Source of the DNA: an uncultured Clostridia bacterium
Lineage (GTDB): Bacteria > Bacillota > Clostridia > TANB77 > CAG-508
Reading direction: 5' to 3'
NCBI GenBank assembly: GCA_934157035.1
Contig: CAKPHG010000002.1
Location: 266,616-330,615 of the forward strand
DNA length: 64,000 bases
The position numbers and the translations under genes were made by a program. Below the pieces are notes generated by a model. The model saw only the letters and a list, made by a program, of their open reading frames with translations. It ran no database searches and was not told the DNA's origin. Position 1 is the stretch's first letter. Each line of letters starts with the position of its first letter. Shown in pieces: positions 43,118 to 52,613 of the stretch.

Positions 43118-46100
43118 GTGGATGAATTAGAAATGTTTGATAAAATCAAAATCGGCTTAGCATCAGACGAAAAAATAAGAGAATGGTCAAAAGGTGAAGT
43201 TAAAAAACCAGAGACTATTAACTATAGAACATTAAAACCAGAAAAAGATGGACTATTTTGTGAAAGAATATTTGGACCAACTAAAGACTGGGAATGTCAT
43301 TGTGGTAAATATAAAAGAGTACGTTATAAAGGTATAGTTTGTGACCGTTGTGGTGTAGAAGTTACAAAATCAAAAGTAAGACGTGAAAGAATGGGACATA
43401 TTGAACTTGCAGCTCCAGTAGCTCATATTTGGTATTTCAAAGGAATCCCATCAAGAATAGCTTTAATGCTAGATATTTCTCCAAGAAACTTAGAGAAAAT
43501 AGTTTATTTTGCATCTTACATAGTTACAGACAAAGGTACTTCTGGATTAATGAAATGTCAAGTTTTAACAGAAAAAGAATACCATGAAGCTGTAGAAAAA
43601 TATGGATTTGGAAGCTTTAAAGCAGAAATGGGTGCAGAAGCACTAGAAAAACTATTAAAAGAAATAGACTTAGATAAATTATCTGAAAAATTAAAGAAAG
43701 AATTAGAAACAGCTAGTGAGCAAAAGAAAGCAAAACTAGTAAAAAGATTAGATACAGTAGAATCATTTAGATTATCTGGAAATAGACCAGAATGGATGAT
43801 TATGAATGTTGTACCAGTTATTCCACCAGAATTAAGACCAATGGTTCAATTAGATGGTGGTAGATTTGCAACATCAGACTTAAACGATTTATACAGAAGA
43901 GTTATAAATAGAAATAATCGTTTAAAGAGATTAATAGAACTTGGAGCTCCAGAAATTATTAAAAGAAATGAAAAGAGAATGCTTCAAGAATCTGTTGATG
44001 CTTTAATAGATAACTCTAGAAGAAGTAGACCAATAACAGGTGCTGGAAATAGACCTTTAAAATCATTATCTGACATGCTTAAAGGTAAACAAGGACGTTT
44101 CCGTCAAAACTTACTTGGAAAACGTGTTGACTATTCAGGACGTTCAGTTATAGTTGTTGGACCAGAATTAAAAATATATCAATGTGGTCTTCCAAAAGAA
44201 ATGGCAGTTGAATTGTTCAAACCATTTGTTATGAAAGAATTGGTTGGAAGAGGAATTGCACATAACATTAAAAATGCAAAAAGAATGGTAGAAAGATTAC
44301 GTCCAGAAGTATGGGATATATTAGATGATGTTATAAAAGATCATCCAGTAATGTTAAACCGTGCTCCAACACTTCATAGACTTGGTATTCAAGCATTTGA
44401 ACCAGTTTTAGTTGAAGGTAGAGCTATAAAATTACACCCATTAGTATGTACAGCTTTCAATGCTGACTTTGACGGTGACCAAATGGCAGTCCATGTTCCA
44501 TTATCACCAGAAGCTCAAGCAGAAGCAAGATATTTAATGTTATCTGTAAATAACCTTTTAAAACCTCAAGATGGTAAACCAGTAACAGTTCCTACACAAG
44601 ATATGATTTTAGGAAGTTACTATTTAACAATGGAAGTTCCAGGAGAAATTGGTGAAGGAAATTATTTCTCATCTCCAGAAGAAGCTATAATTGCTTATGA
44701 AAACAAAGATGTTGGAATGCATGCCAAAGTATTTGTTCGTATGAGCAAAGTAGATGAAGAAGGAAATGAAAAACATAAAAAAGTGGAAACAACAGTAGGT
44801 AGAATTATATACAACAAAGGTATTCCACAAGATTTAGGATTTGTTGATAGAACAGATCCAGAAAATGAATTTGAACCAGAAATTAACTTTGTTGTTAATA
44901 AGAAAAAATTAGGAAAAATAATTGAAAAGAGTATTAATAAATTTGGATTAAATCGTTCTGCAGAATTATTAGACTATATTAAAGCAACTGGTTTCAAATA
45001 TTCAACAATTGGTGGTATAACAGTTTCTATAGAAGATGTTAAAGTACCAGAAGCAAAAAAAGAAATATTAGAAAAAGCACAAGCACAAGTTGACAATGTA
45101 TTAAAACAATACAAACGTGGTTTAATTACTGAAGAAGAAAGATATCAAACAGTAATTAAGATTTGGGAACAAGCAACAGATGATGTTAAAAATGCAATGA
45201 GAGATACATTTACACAATTAAACCCAATGTTCATGATGTCAGATTCTGGTGCCCGTGGTAACTTAGACCAATTAAAACAAATTGCAGGTATGCGTGGACT
45301 TATGGCTAGTACAACAGGTAAAACAGTTGAAATACCAATTAAGTCATCATTCAGAGAGGGTCTAGATGCTCTAGAATACTTTATCTCTGCCCACGGTGCT
45401 CGTAAAGGTCTATCAGATACAGCTTTAAGAACAGCTGACTCTGGATACTTAACAAGAAGATTAGTAGATGTTTCTCAAGATATTATAGTAAGAGAACATG
45501 ACTGTGGTACACACGATGGAATTACATTAACAGCAATTAAAGATGGAAATCAAGTAATTGAAAGTCTACAAGAAAGATTAATTGGACGTTATCCATTAGA
45601 AGATATTAAAGATCCTGCAACAGGAGAATTAATAATAGATACAAATACAATAATTAATGATAAGATTGCAGACAAAATAGTTGAAGCTGGTATAGAAGAA
45701 GTTAGAGTACGTAGCGTATTTGGATGTAGAACAAAATCAGGTGTATGTTCTAAATGTTATGGTATGGGCTTGGCTAGCCGTGAAGAAGCAAATATTGGTG
45801 AAACAGTAGGTATTATAGCTGCACAATCTATTGGTGAGCCTGGTACACAGCTTACAATGAGAACTATTCACTCTGGTGGTGTTGCCGGTGTTGCCGACAT
45901 TACACAAGGTCTTCCAAGGGTTGAAGAGTTATTTGAAGCCAGAAAACCAAAGGGACTTGCAATTATTTCTGAAATCGATGGTATTGTTAAAATATCAGAA
46001 GAGAAAAAGAGAAAAACAGTTACAGTTACATCTAAAGACGATAGTAAATCTTATGTTATACCATTTGGTTCTAAACTAAAAGTTAAAGATAATGACAAAG

Positions 46101-46678
46101 TTGTTGCAGGACAGCCATTAACAGAAGGTTCAATTAACCCTAACGAATTATTGTTAATTAAAGGACCAGAAGGAGTTTACAACTACTTAGTACAAGAAGT
46201 ACAAAAAGTATATAGAAACCAAGGTGTTGATATTAACGATAAACACATTGAAGTTATTGGTAGACAAATGCTTAAGAAAGTTAGAGTTGAAGATAACGGA
46301 GATACTCACATGTTTGCAGGTTCATTAGTTGATATGTATGAATTTGAAGACATAAACAAAAAAGCAGTAGAAGAAGGAAAACGTCCTGCAACAGGAAAAC
46401 GTGTACTTCTTGGAATTACAAAAGCATCACTTGCAACAGATAGTTTCTTATCTGCAGCATCTTTCCAAGAGACAACAAGAGTATTAACAGAAGCTGCTGT
46501 AAAAGGTAAAGTAGATGAGTTAATAGGATTAAAAGAAAACGTTATTATCGGTAAATTAATCCCAGCAGGTACAGGACTTGCAAAATATAGAAATACACAC
46601 ATTAGTACAGAACAAAAAGAAGAAAATACAGAAACAGTAGAAAATACTGAAGAACAAACAGCTAATGTAGAAGAATAA
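43118..46678 (+). CDS. rpoC: DNA-directed RNA polymerase beta' subunit
   Basis: An 1186-residue catalytic subunit starting at GTG after AGGGGG. Motifs: N-terminal zinc-binding [20 protein letters not shown], the catalytic [12 protein letters not shown] with three Mg-binding Asp residues, the bridge/trigger region ([24 protein letters not shown]), and the second zinc site [17 protein letters not shown]. The C-terminus ends in a Glu/Thr-rich tail. Length matches Firmicutes RpoC. A strong terminator follows the stop codon. Confidence 0.98.
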   Translation: MDELEMFDKIKIGLASDEKIREWSKGEVKKPETINYRTLKPEKDGLFCERIFGPTKDWECHCGKYKRVRYKGIVCDRCGVEVTKSKVRRERMGHIELAAPVAHIWYFKGIPSRIALMLDISPRNLEKIVYFASYIVTDKGTSGLMKCQVLTEKEYHEAVEKYGFGSFKAEMGAEALEKLLKEIDLDKLSEKLKKELETASEQKKAKLVKRLDTVESFRLSGNRPEWMIMNVVPVIPPELRPMVQLDGGRFATSDLNDLYRRVINRNNRLKRLIELGAPEIIKRNEKRMLQESVDALIDNSRRSRPITGAGNRPLKSLSDMLKGKQGRFRQNLLGKRVDYSGRSVIVVGPELKIYQCGLPKEMAVELFKPFVMKELVGRGIAHNIKNAKRMVERLRPEVWDILDDVIKDHPVMLNRAPTLHRLGIQAFEPVLVEGRAIKLHPLVCTAFNADFDGDQMAVHVPLSPEAQAEARYLMLSVNNLLKPQDGKPVTVPTQDMILGSYYLTMEVPGEIGEGNYFSSPEEAIIAYENKDVGMHAKVFVRMSKVDEEGNEKHKKVETTVGRIIYNKGIPQDLGFVDRTDPENEFEPEINFVVNKKKLGKIIEKSINKFGLNRSAELLDYIKATGFKYSTIGGITVSIEDVKVPEAKKEILEKAQAQVDNVLKQYKRGLITEEERYQTVIKIWEQATDDVKNAMRDTFTQLNPMFMMSDSGARGNLDQLKQIAGMRGLMASTTGKTVEIPIKSSFREGLDALEYFISAHGARKGLSDTALRTADSGYLTRRLVDVSQDIIVREHDCGTHDGITLTAIKDGNQVIESLQERLIGRYPLEDIKDPATGELIIDTNTIINDKIADKIVEAGIEEVRVRSVFGCRTKSGVCSKCYGMGLASREEANIGETVGIIAAQSIGEPGTQLTMRTIHSGGVAGVADITQGLPRVEELFEARKPKGLAIISEIDGIVKISEEKKRKTVTVTSKDDSKSYVIPFGSKLKVKDNDKVVAGQPLTEGSINPNELLLIKGPEGVYNYLVQEVQKVYRNQGVDINDKHIEVIGRQMLKKVRVEDNGDTHMFAGSLVDMYEFEDINKKAVEEGKRPATGKRVLLGITKASLATDSFLSAASFQETTRVLTEAAVKGKVDELIGLKENVIIGKLIPAGTGLAKYRNTHISTEQKEENTETVENTEEQTANVEE

Positions 46679-46680
46679 AA

Positions 46681-46724
46681 AATAAAACAGTTTAAGAACT
46701 TTTTCTTAAACTGTTTTATTTTTA
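46681..46724 (+). terminator. Terminator of rpoBC
   Basis: AATAAAACAGTTTAAGAA pairs with TTCTTAAACTGTTTTATT, an 18-bp stem followed by T residues. Confidence 0.92.
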
Positions 46725-46795
46725 TAAAGCTATATATTAATGAAAATATAAATTCAAAAACAAAGGAAATAATAGGCATATAAAGCATTTTAAAT

Positions 46796-46824
46796 TTGAC
46801 AAATAAGCCAAAAAATAGTAAAAT
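46796..46824 (+). promoter_or_regulatory. Sigma-A promoter of gdpP
   Basis: TTGACA, 17 bases, TAAAAT, about 34 bases before the ATG. Confidence 0.75.
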
Positions 46825-46857
46825 ATATAATGGATATAAAATTAAAAGGAGAAATTT

Positions 46858-48891
46858 ATGCCGAATAATACAAATAGAAAAATCTTTGATAAATTAATAT
46901 CAAAGACAAAAGTTTATTTAGTCATAATTGCAATATTAATGATAGTATTATGTTGTTATGAATTAAGATTTATAACTCCAGCAATAATATTATATGTGCT
47001 AATATTAATGTATGCATATTGGACAAACAATAAAAGAAAAATTGAATTATCTGAACATATTAAAGATTTAACTTTAACAGTAGATAGTGCTGCCAAAAGT
47101 ACTCTTATAAATTCACCATTTCCATTAATTATAATAGAAACAGATGGAAATATAATATGGAAAAGTTCTAAATTTATTAATGAATTTGCCAATATAGATA
47201 TAAAAAACTATTTAAATGACATAGTTAAAGAAATAAAATTAGAAATAGAAAATGGTAGTGAAGAAGACAAAAAAGAATTAGAAGAATTAATTCATAAGAG
47301 CGTAGTAATTGGAGACAAAACATATAAAATATTAGGTAAATATACTAAATCAAAACAAGCAGATAAAAAGAATAGCGAAGAGTATATGACAACTCTATAC
47401 TTTATAGATGAAACAAAATCTTTAGAATTAGAAAAAGAATATAATGATTCACAAGTATGTGTTGGAATTATTATGATAGACAATTACGAAGAAATAATGC
47501 AAAGAATTTCTGATGAGGATAAACCAGAAATAACGGCTCAAATAGAAAAAAATTTATATGACTGGATTGCAGAATATAAAGGCTTAATTATAAAATCTGA
47601 AAGAGACACATTCGTATTAATAGTAGAACAAAAATACTTAGAAAAATTAGAAGAAGAAAAATTTAATATATTAGATAAAATAAAAGAAATATCAATGCCA
47701 GGAAAAATACAATCAACTTTAAGTATTGCAATTACTTCAGAAGGTGATTCAAATTACGAAAAATATAAATCTGCTCAATCAATGATAGATATAGCATTAG
47801 GTAGAGGTGGAGACCAGGCTATAGTTAGAAAAAATGGAAAATATGTATTCTTTGGAGGAAGAACTCAAGAATTAGAAAAGAGAACTAAAGTAAAAGCAAG
47901 AATAGTATCTCATGCATTAGAAGAATTAATGGAAGAGGCAACAAATGTAATGGTTATGGGACATGCAAATAGCGACATAGATGCAATGGGAGCAAGCTTT
48001 GGTATATATAGATTAGCAAAAACTATTGGAAAAGAAGTATATATTGTAAATGAATCAGCAGGATCTGGATTAGAGAATTTCTTGAATTCAGCTAAAGAAG
48101 ATGATGAGTATAAACATAGTATTATAGGTAAAGATGAGGCTATTCAAAAAATAAGTCAAGAAACTTTATTGGTAGTAGTAGATACACACAAAACAAGTTA
48201 TGTAGAAGTGCCAGAATTATTAGAAAAAACGAATAAAATAGCAATTATAGATCATCACAGAAGAAGTACAGATTTTATAGAAAATGCAATTCTTACATTC
48301 CATGAAGTATATGCATCATCTGCATGTGAACTTGTAACAGAATTAATAGAATATTCAGAAAATGATATAAACTTAACACAAATAGAAACAGAAGGTCTAT
48401 ATGCAGGAATTATGATGGATACAAAGAATTTCACATTTAAAACAGGTGTAAGAACATTTGAAGCAGCTGCATATTTACGTAAATGTGGTGTCGATATTAT
48501 AAAAGTTAAAAAGTGGTTCCAAAGTGATTTAGAAACATACAACAAAATATCAGAAATAGTAGCTAATGCAGAAATTATAAATGATACAATAGGAATTTCA
48601 ATTTATGATAAAGAAGATGTAAATGGAAATATAATATGTGCAAAAGCAGCAGATGAATTGCTAACAATAAGCGATATAACAGCATCTTTTGTTATAGGAA
48701 AATTGGGAGATAAGGTATGTATTAGTGGTAGATCTATAGGAGATATAAATGTACAAATTATTCTAGAAAAACTTGGCGGTGGAGGACATATTACCTTAGC
48801 CGGTGCACAAATAGAAGGAATGACAATAGAAGAAGTAAAACAACAATTAATAGATAAAATAAATGAATATTTTAACGAAATTTCAAATTAG
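46858..48891 (+). CDS. gdpP: Cyclic-di-AMP phosphodiesterase GdpP
   Basis: A 677-residue membrane enzyme that hydrolyses c-di-AMP to pApA and so controls potassium and osmolyte balance and wall stress. Two membrane segments (~18-55), a PAS-like domain (~65-160), a degenerate GGDEF domain (~195-325), then the DHH domain with VMGHANSDIDAMGA, VVVDTHKTS, AIIDHHRRS and the DHHA1 domain with GGGGHITLAGA. All catalytic residues of the DHH motif are present. AAAGGAG start site. Upstream of rplI and dnaB as in Bacillus, with one small membrane gene inserted. Confidence 0.95.
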   Translation: MPNNTNRKIFDKLISKTKVYLVIIAILMIVLCCYELRFITPAIILYVLILMYAYWTNNKRKIELSEHIKDLTLTVDSAAKSTLINSPFPLIIIETDGNIIWKSSKFINEFANIDIKNYLNDIVKEIKLEIENGSEEDKKELEELIHKSVVIGDKTYKILGKYTKSKQADKKNSEEYMTTLYFIDETKSLELEKEYNDSQVCVGIIMIDNYEEIMQRISDEDKPEITAQIEKNLYDWIAEYKGLIIKSERDTFVLIVEQKYLEKLEEEKFNILDKIKEISMPGKIQSTLSIAITSEGDSNYEKYKSAQSMIDIALGRGGDQAIVRKNGKYVFFGGRTQELEKRTKVKARIVSHALEELMEEATNVMVMGHANSDIDAMGASFGIYRLAKTIGKEVYIVNESAGSGLENFLNSAKEDDEYKHSIIGKDEAIQKISQETLLVVVDTHKTSYVEVPELLEKTNKIAIIDHHRRSTDFIENAILTFHEVYASSACELVTELIEYSENDINLTQIETEGLYAGIMMDTKNFTFKTGVRTFEAAAYLRKCGVDIIKVKKWFQSDLETYNKISEIVANAEIINDTIGISIYDKEDVNGNIICAKAADELLTISDITASFVIGKLGDKVCISGRSIGDINVQIILEKLGGGGHITLAGAQIEGMTIEEVKQQLIDKINEYFNEISN

Positions 48892-48971
48892 CTAGACAAA
48901 ACACAAAAAATATGGTTAAATAATATTATAGTTATATAATATTATTATATATAATAAAAGGAGGAACAAAA

Positions 48972-49292
48972 ATGGAGCAAAAAGTAAGAGGATTACTTTC
49001 ATACTTATTTGGATGGATTGGAGGATTAGTTATATTATTCGCATTAAAAGATAATGATGATAGAACAAAATTCAATGCATGCCAAGCAATAGTAATTTCA
49101 GCAGGTGGTAATATTTTAACATTTATATTAAAGTTAATTCCATACGTAGGATTTGTAGGAAGTATAATTAGTGTACTTACATTTGTATTACTTATCATTG
49201 GTATGATAAAAGCATACAAAGAAGAAGATTATGAATTACCAGTTATAAGCGATTTAACTAGAAATATATTCAAAAGTCAATTAAGTAAATAA
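48972..49292 (+). CDS. Small membrane protein, DUF4870-like
   Basis: A 106-residue protein with three or four hydrophobic segments (LLSYLFGWIGGLVILFAL, IVISAGGNILTFILKLI, FVGSIISVLTFVLLIIGMI) and the FNACQA motif between the first two, where DUF4870/TMEM-type proteins carry an (F/H)xxQA motif. AAAGGAGG precedes the ATG. It has its own terminator. Function unknown; it is inserted in the otherwise conserved gdpP-rplI-dnaB order. Confidence 0.75.
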   Translation: MEQKVRGLLSYLFGWIGGLVILFALKDNDDRTKFNACQAIVISAGGNILTFILKLIPYVGFVGSIISVLTFVLLIIGMIKAYKEEDYELPVISDLTRNIFKSQLSK

Positions 49293-49293
49293 T

Positions 49294-49332
49294 AAAAAAC
49301 ACAATTAGGGATTATACCTAATTGTGTTTTTT
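49294..49332 (+). terminator. Terminator after the small membrane protein gene
   Basis: AAAAAACACAATTAGG / CCTAATTGTGTTTTTT, 16-bp perfect stem with a T-run. Confidence 0.9.
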
Positions 49333-49374
49333 ATTTTGTCTGTTTTATTAGAAACAAAAAAATTAGCAAAACTA

Positions 49375-49403
49375 TTCCTATTCTAAGAAAAATGTGATAT
49401 AAT
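49375..49403 (+). promoter_or_regulatory. Probable promoter of rplI
   Basis: Weak -35 TTCCTA, 17 bases, and an extended -10 (TGA immediately before TATAAT). Confidence 0.55.
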
Positions 49404-49428
49404 CAGAAAAATCAAGGAGGTAAGTAAG

Positions 49429-49875
49429 ATGAAAGTTATATTATTACAAGATATAAAAGGTGTAGGAAAAAAAGACCAAATTATAAATGCAAATGATGGA
49501 TATGCTAGAAATTATTTATTTCCAAAGAAACTTGCTATAGAAGCAAATGCAGGAAATTTAGGAAATTTAAAAGCAAAACAAGAGTCAAACCAATATAGAA
49601 AAGATGTGCAAAAGGAAGAAGCAATTAAATTGGCAGAAAAAATAAAAAATATAAATCTAACAATAACAGTAAAAGCAGGAGAAAGTGGAAAAATATTTGG
49701 TGGAGTTACAGCAAAAGAAATAGCAGAGAATTTAAACAATCAATATAAAATAGATATAGATAAGAAAAAAATAATATTACCTGAAACAATAAAAGTACTT
49801 GGAACATTTACAGTTGATATAAAATTATATGAAGGAATAATTGGAAAACTAAAAGTTGAAATTATTGCTGACTAA
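49429..49875 (+). CDS. rplI: 50S ribosomal protein L9
   Basis: A 148-residue ribosomal protein binding 23S rRNA near the L1 stalk. The N-terminal signature is clear: [36 protein letters not shown], then the long connecting helix (~42-75) and C-terminal domain with [20 protein letters not shown] start site. dnaB follows after a large palindrome that overlaps the rplI stop codon. Confidence 0.97.
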   Translation: MKVILLQDIKGVGKKDQIINANDGYARNYLFPKKLAIEANAGNLGNLKAKQESNQYRKDVQKEEAIKLAEKIKNINLTITVKAGESGKIFGGVTAKEIAENLNNQYKIDIDKKKIILPETIKVLGTFTVDIKLYEGIIGKLKVEIIAD

Positions 49876-49975
49876 ACTAATAGGGACGGGCCGTTTTAGT
49901 TTAGTTGATATAAAAATAATAAAAAAATTAAAGTAATATTAGCTAAACTAAAAAGGCCCGTTCCTATTAGTTTAG
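49872..49975. repeat. Large nested palindrome between rplI and dnaB
   Basis: Arms 49872-49904 and 49943-49975 match at about 31 of 33 positions. Each arm also folds on itself: CTAAACTAA before and TTTTAGTTTAG after a GGGACGGG tip. It overlaps the rplI stop codon and ends five bases before the dnaB ribosome site. Confidence 0.9.
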
Positions 49976-49993
49976 AAAAAAAGGAGATTATTT

Positions 49994-51325
49994 ATGGAAG
50001 TAGGAAAAGTACCACCACACGACACAGAAGCTGAACAAGCAGTAATAGGAAGTATGCTTACAGATAAGGATGCAATAATTTCTGCAATAGAAGTACTTAA
50101 AGAAGAAGATTTTTATAGAGAAGATAATAAAGCAATATATGGTGCAATTTTAAATTTATATAATCGTGCAGAACCAGTTGATATTATTACATTAAAAGCA
50201 GAACTTTCTTCACTAGGTAAATTAGAAGCTGTTGGAGGACTAGAATATTTAGCAGAACTTCCAGAAAAAGTTCCAACAACAGCAAATGTTGACAAATATA
50301 TAAAAATAGTAGAAGAAAAGTCTTTACTTCGTAATTTGTTAAAGACAGCCAATGAAATTATAAAATTAGGATATGATGAAACACAAGAAGTAGATTTTTT
50401 AATGGACCAAGCAGAAAAGAAAATCTTTGATACAATACAATCTAGAAATCAAAAGGGATATTCAGCAATAAAAGATATTTTAGTAGATACATTTACTCAG
50501 TTAGAACAATTATATAATCAAAAGCAACATATTACAGGTGTACCAACAGGATTTGCAGACTTAGATTACAAAACAGCGGGACTTCATAATTCAGATTTAA
50601 TACTAGTAGCTGCAAGACCAGCCATGGGAAAATCTGCATTTGCTTTAAATATAGCTTCTTATGCAGCCACACGAGGAAATACACCAGTAGCAATATTTAG
50701 CTTGGAAATGTCAAAAGAACAAATGGTAAATCGTATTTTGTGTAGCGAGGCAATGGTTGATAGTAACAAAGTAAGAACAGGTAAAATAGATGATGAAGAT
50801 TGGGCAAAATTAGCACAGGCGTCAGGAACTTTATCTGAGTCTAAAATATTTATAGATGATACACCTGGTATTTCTATAATGGAAATAAGAGCTAAATGTA
50901 GAAAATTAAAATTAGAACAAAATATTGGTTTAGTTGTAATAGACTATTTACAATTAGTTCAAGGTTCTGGTAAGAGAGGAGCATCTCGTGAACAAGAAAT
51001 TTCTGAAATTAGCCGTTCACTAAAAATATTAGCTAAAGAAATAAATGTGCCAGTAATAGCACTATCACAATTATCAAGAGCACCAGAACAACGTCCAGAC
51101 CATAGACCTATGCTTTCAGACCTTCGTGAATCTGGAGCTATAGAGCAAGATGCCGATATTGTTATGTTTTTATACAGAGATGACTATTATAATGAAGATA
51201 GCGAAAAGAAAAATATAGCAGAAGTAATACTTGCAAAACATCGTTCAGGTTCAACAGGTACAGTAGAATTATTATGGCTTGGCAATTACACAAAATTTGC
51301 AAATATAGAAAAATATAGAGAGTAG
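49994..51325 (+). CDS. dnaB: Replicative DNA helicase DnaB (Bacillus DnaC)
   Basis: A 443-residue hexameric replicative helicase. N-terminal DnaB domain (~1-105: PPHDTEAEQAVIGSML), linker, RecA-like motor (~175-440) with Walker A ARPAMGKSAFA, Walker B VVIDYLQLV, the arginine finger region and the QLSRAPEQRPDHRPMLSDLRESGAIEQDAD segment. AAGGAG start site. Conserved order rplI-dnaB. Terminated by a 16-bp hairpin. No intein is present, although the family often has one. Confidence 0.97.
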   Translation: MEVGKVPPHDTEAEQAVIGSMLTDKDAIISAIEVLKEEDFYREDNKAIYGAILNLYNRAEPVDIITLKAELSSLGKLEAVGGLEYLAELPEKVPTTANVDKYIKIVEEKSLLRNLLKTANEIIKLGYDETQEVDFLMDQAEKKIFDTIQSRNQKGYSAIKDILVDTFTQLEQLYNQKQHITGVPTGFADLDYKTAGLHNSDLILVAARPAMGKSAFALNIASYAATRGNTPVAIFSLEMSKEQMVNRILCSEAMVDSNKVRTGKIDDEDWAKLAQASGTLSESKIFIDDTPGISIMEIRAKCRKLKLEQNIGLVVIDYLQLVQGSGKRGASREQEISEISRSLKILAKEINVPVIALSQLSRAPEQRPDHRPMLSDLRESGAIEQDADIVMFLYRDDYYNEDSEKKNIAEVILAKHRSGSTGTVELLWLGNYTKFANIEKYRE

Positions 51326-51328
51326 AGT

Positions 51329-51364
51329 AAATATTCGCCTATTAATAATAGTAGGCGAATATTT
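51329..51364 (+). terminator. Terminator after dnaB
   Basis: AAATATTCGCCTATTA / TAGTAGGCGAATATTT, 16-bp stem. Confidence 0.85.
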
Positions 51365-51439
51365 GTTAAATAGCACTAGAATTACATAGCAAATAGAAGA
51401 GTTATTTCATTAAAAATTGTAAATGAAAGAAGTAGAGAA

Positions 51440-52456
51440 ATGTTAGAAGAAAAAGTTTTAAAAACAATAAAAGAGAATGATTTAATTAAAAATGAAGATA
51501 ATATTGTTGTAGGTGTATCTGGAGGACCGGATTCTATGGCATTATTAAATGTGCTTATTTCCTTAAACAAAAGTAAAAAAATAAATTGCAAAATTGTAGT
51601 TGCACATATAAATCATGGAATAAGAGTAGAAGCAGATGAAGAAACAAAATATGTTCAAGAATTTTGTAAGAAAAATGATATTACTTGTTATGTTAAAAAG
51701 GAAAAAGTAGAAGAGCTTGCTAAAATTCAGAAAATAGGAACTGAAGAAGCGGGAAGAAAACTTAGATATTCATTTTTTGAAGGAGTGTTAGAAAAAGAGT
51801 GTGCAAATAAAATTGCAACAGCTCATACAGCAAATGATAATGCAGAAACAGTCTTAATGAATATAATTCGAGGAGCTGGAACATCAGGTTTAAAAGGAAT
51901 AGAAATAAAAAGAGAAAATAAGTTTATAAGACCATTATTAAATTGTACAAGACAAGAAATTGAAGATTATTGCGAGGAAAATAAACTTAATCCAAGAATA
52001 GATAAGACAAATAAAGAAAATATTTATACTAGAAATAAAATTAGAAATGAATTAATTCCATTTATAGAAAAAGAATTTAATCCAAATATAATAGTTGCTT
52101 TAAATAGATTGTCTAATTTAGCAAAAGAAGAAAACAGTTTTTTTGAAGAAAAAGTAGAAAATGCATATAAAGAAATACTAATAAAAGAATATTTAGGGAA
52201 TGAAGCATTAGAAGGAAAAAATACGATAATATTAGACTTAAAAAAATTTAACCAAAAAGAAAATGTAATAAAAAATAGAATTGTTAGATATACTATAAAT
52301 AGATTATTTGGAACAAGCAAGGATATTGAAAAAATACATATTTTAGACATTGTAAAATTATGTAAAAACAATATAGGAAATAAATTTTTACTACCTAACA
52401 AGAATTTAAAAGTTTTTGTAAATAAAGGAAAGATTTTTTTTATAAAATTACATTAG
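51440..52456 (+). CDS. tilS: tRNA(Ile)-lysidine synthase
   Basis: A 338-residue N-type ATP pyrophosphatase that converts the wobble C of the CAU isoleucine tRNA to lysidine, making it read AUA; this matters in an A/T-rich genome where AUA codons abound. P-loop VGVSGGPDSMALL, HINHGIR and ATAHTANDNAETVLMNIIRGAG are intact. Bacillus TilS is ~470 residues; here the C-terminal substrate-binding part is reduced to a short end (~280-338), as in shorter clostridial forms. The ribosome site is weak (GTAGAG). ftsH follows, without the hpt gene that separates them in Bacillus. Confidence 0.93.
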   Translation: MLEEKVLKTIKENDLIKNEDNIVVGVSGGPDSMALLNVLISLNKSKKINCKIVVAHINHGIRVEADEETKYVQEFCKKNDITCYVKKEKVEELAKIQKIGTEEAGRKLRYSFFEGVLEKECANKIATAHTANDNAETVLMNIIRGAGTSGLKGIEIKRENKFIRPLLNCTRQEIEDYCEENKLNPRIDKTNKENIYTRNKIRNELIPFIEKEFNPNIIVALNRLSNLAKEENSFFEEKVENAYKEILIKEYLGNEALEGKNTIILDLKKFNQKENVIKNRIVRYTINRLFGTSKDIEKIHILDIVKLCKNNIGNKFLLPNKNLKVFVNKGKIFFIKLH

Positions 52457-52463
52457 ATAGAAA

Positions 52464-52520
52464 ATAAAGTTCCGTAGGTAAGTAGCTGATACCAAAGGTT
52501 TTGGACGAAAAAACTTTAAG
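52464..52520 (+). other. Candidate structured element between tilS and ftsH
   Basis: AAAGTT and AACTTT (about 52466-52517) can close a stem around two local hairpins: GGTA...TACC (52476-52492) and CCAAA-GG-TTTTGG (52491-52503), which compete for the same CC. The ftsH promoter starts nine bases later, so this would lie at the end of the tilS transcript. No T-run. It does not match a riboswitch consensus that I know. Confidence 0.35.
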
Positions 52521-52528
52521 AAAAATGC

Positions 52529-52557
52529 TTGCAATTAAAAATTTTATATGGTATAGT
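52529..52557 (+). promoter_or_regulatory. Promoter of ftsH
   Basis: TTGCAA, 17 bases, TATAGT, about 55 bases before the start. Confidence 0.75.
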
Positions 52558-52613
52558 GCAAAAGTAAATAGGACCATTTTCTTTTTAGTAAAATGGAAAA
52601 GGAGGCAATGAAA

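Noticed and set aside
52464..52520. c-di-GMP-I riboswitch before ftsH
   Set aside because: The CCGTAGGTAAGTAGC stretch faintly recalls one arm, but the GCAAACC and GGACGCAAAG motifs are missing and the ftsH promoter lies downstream.
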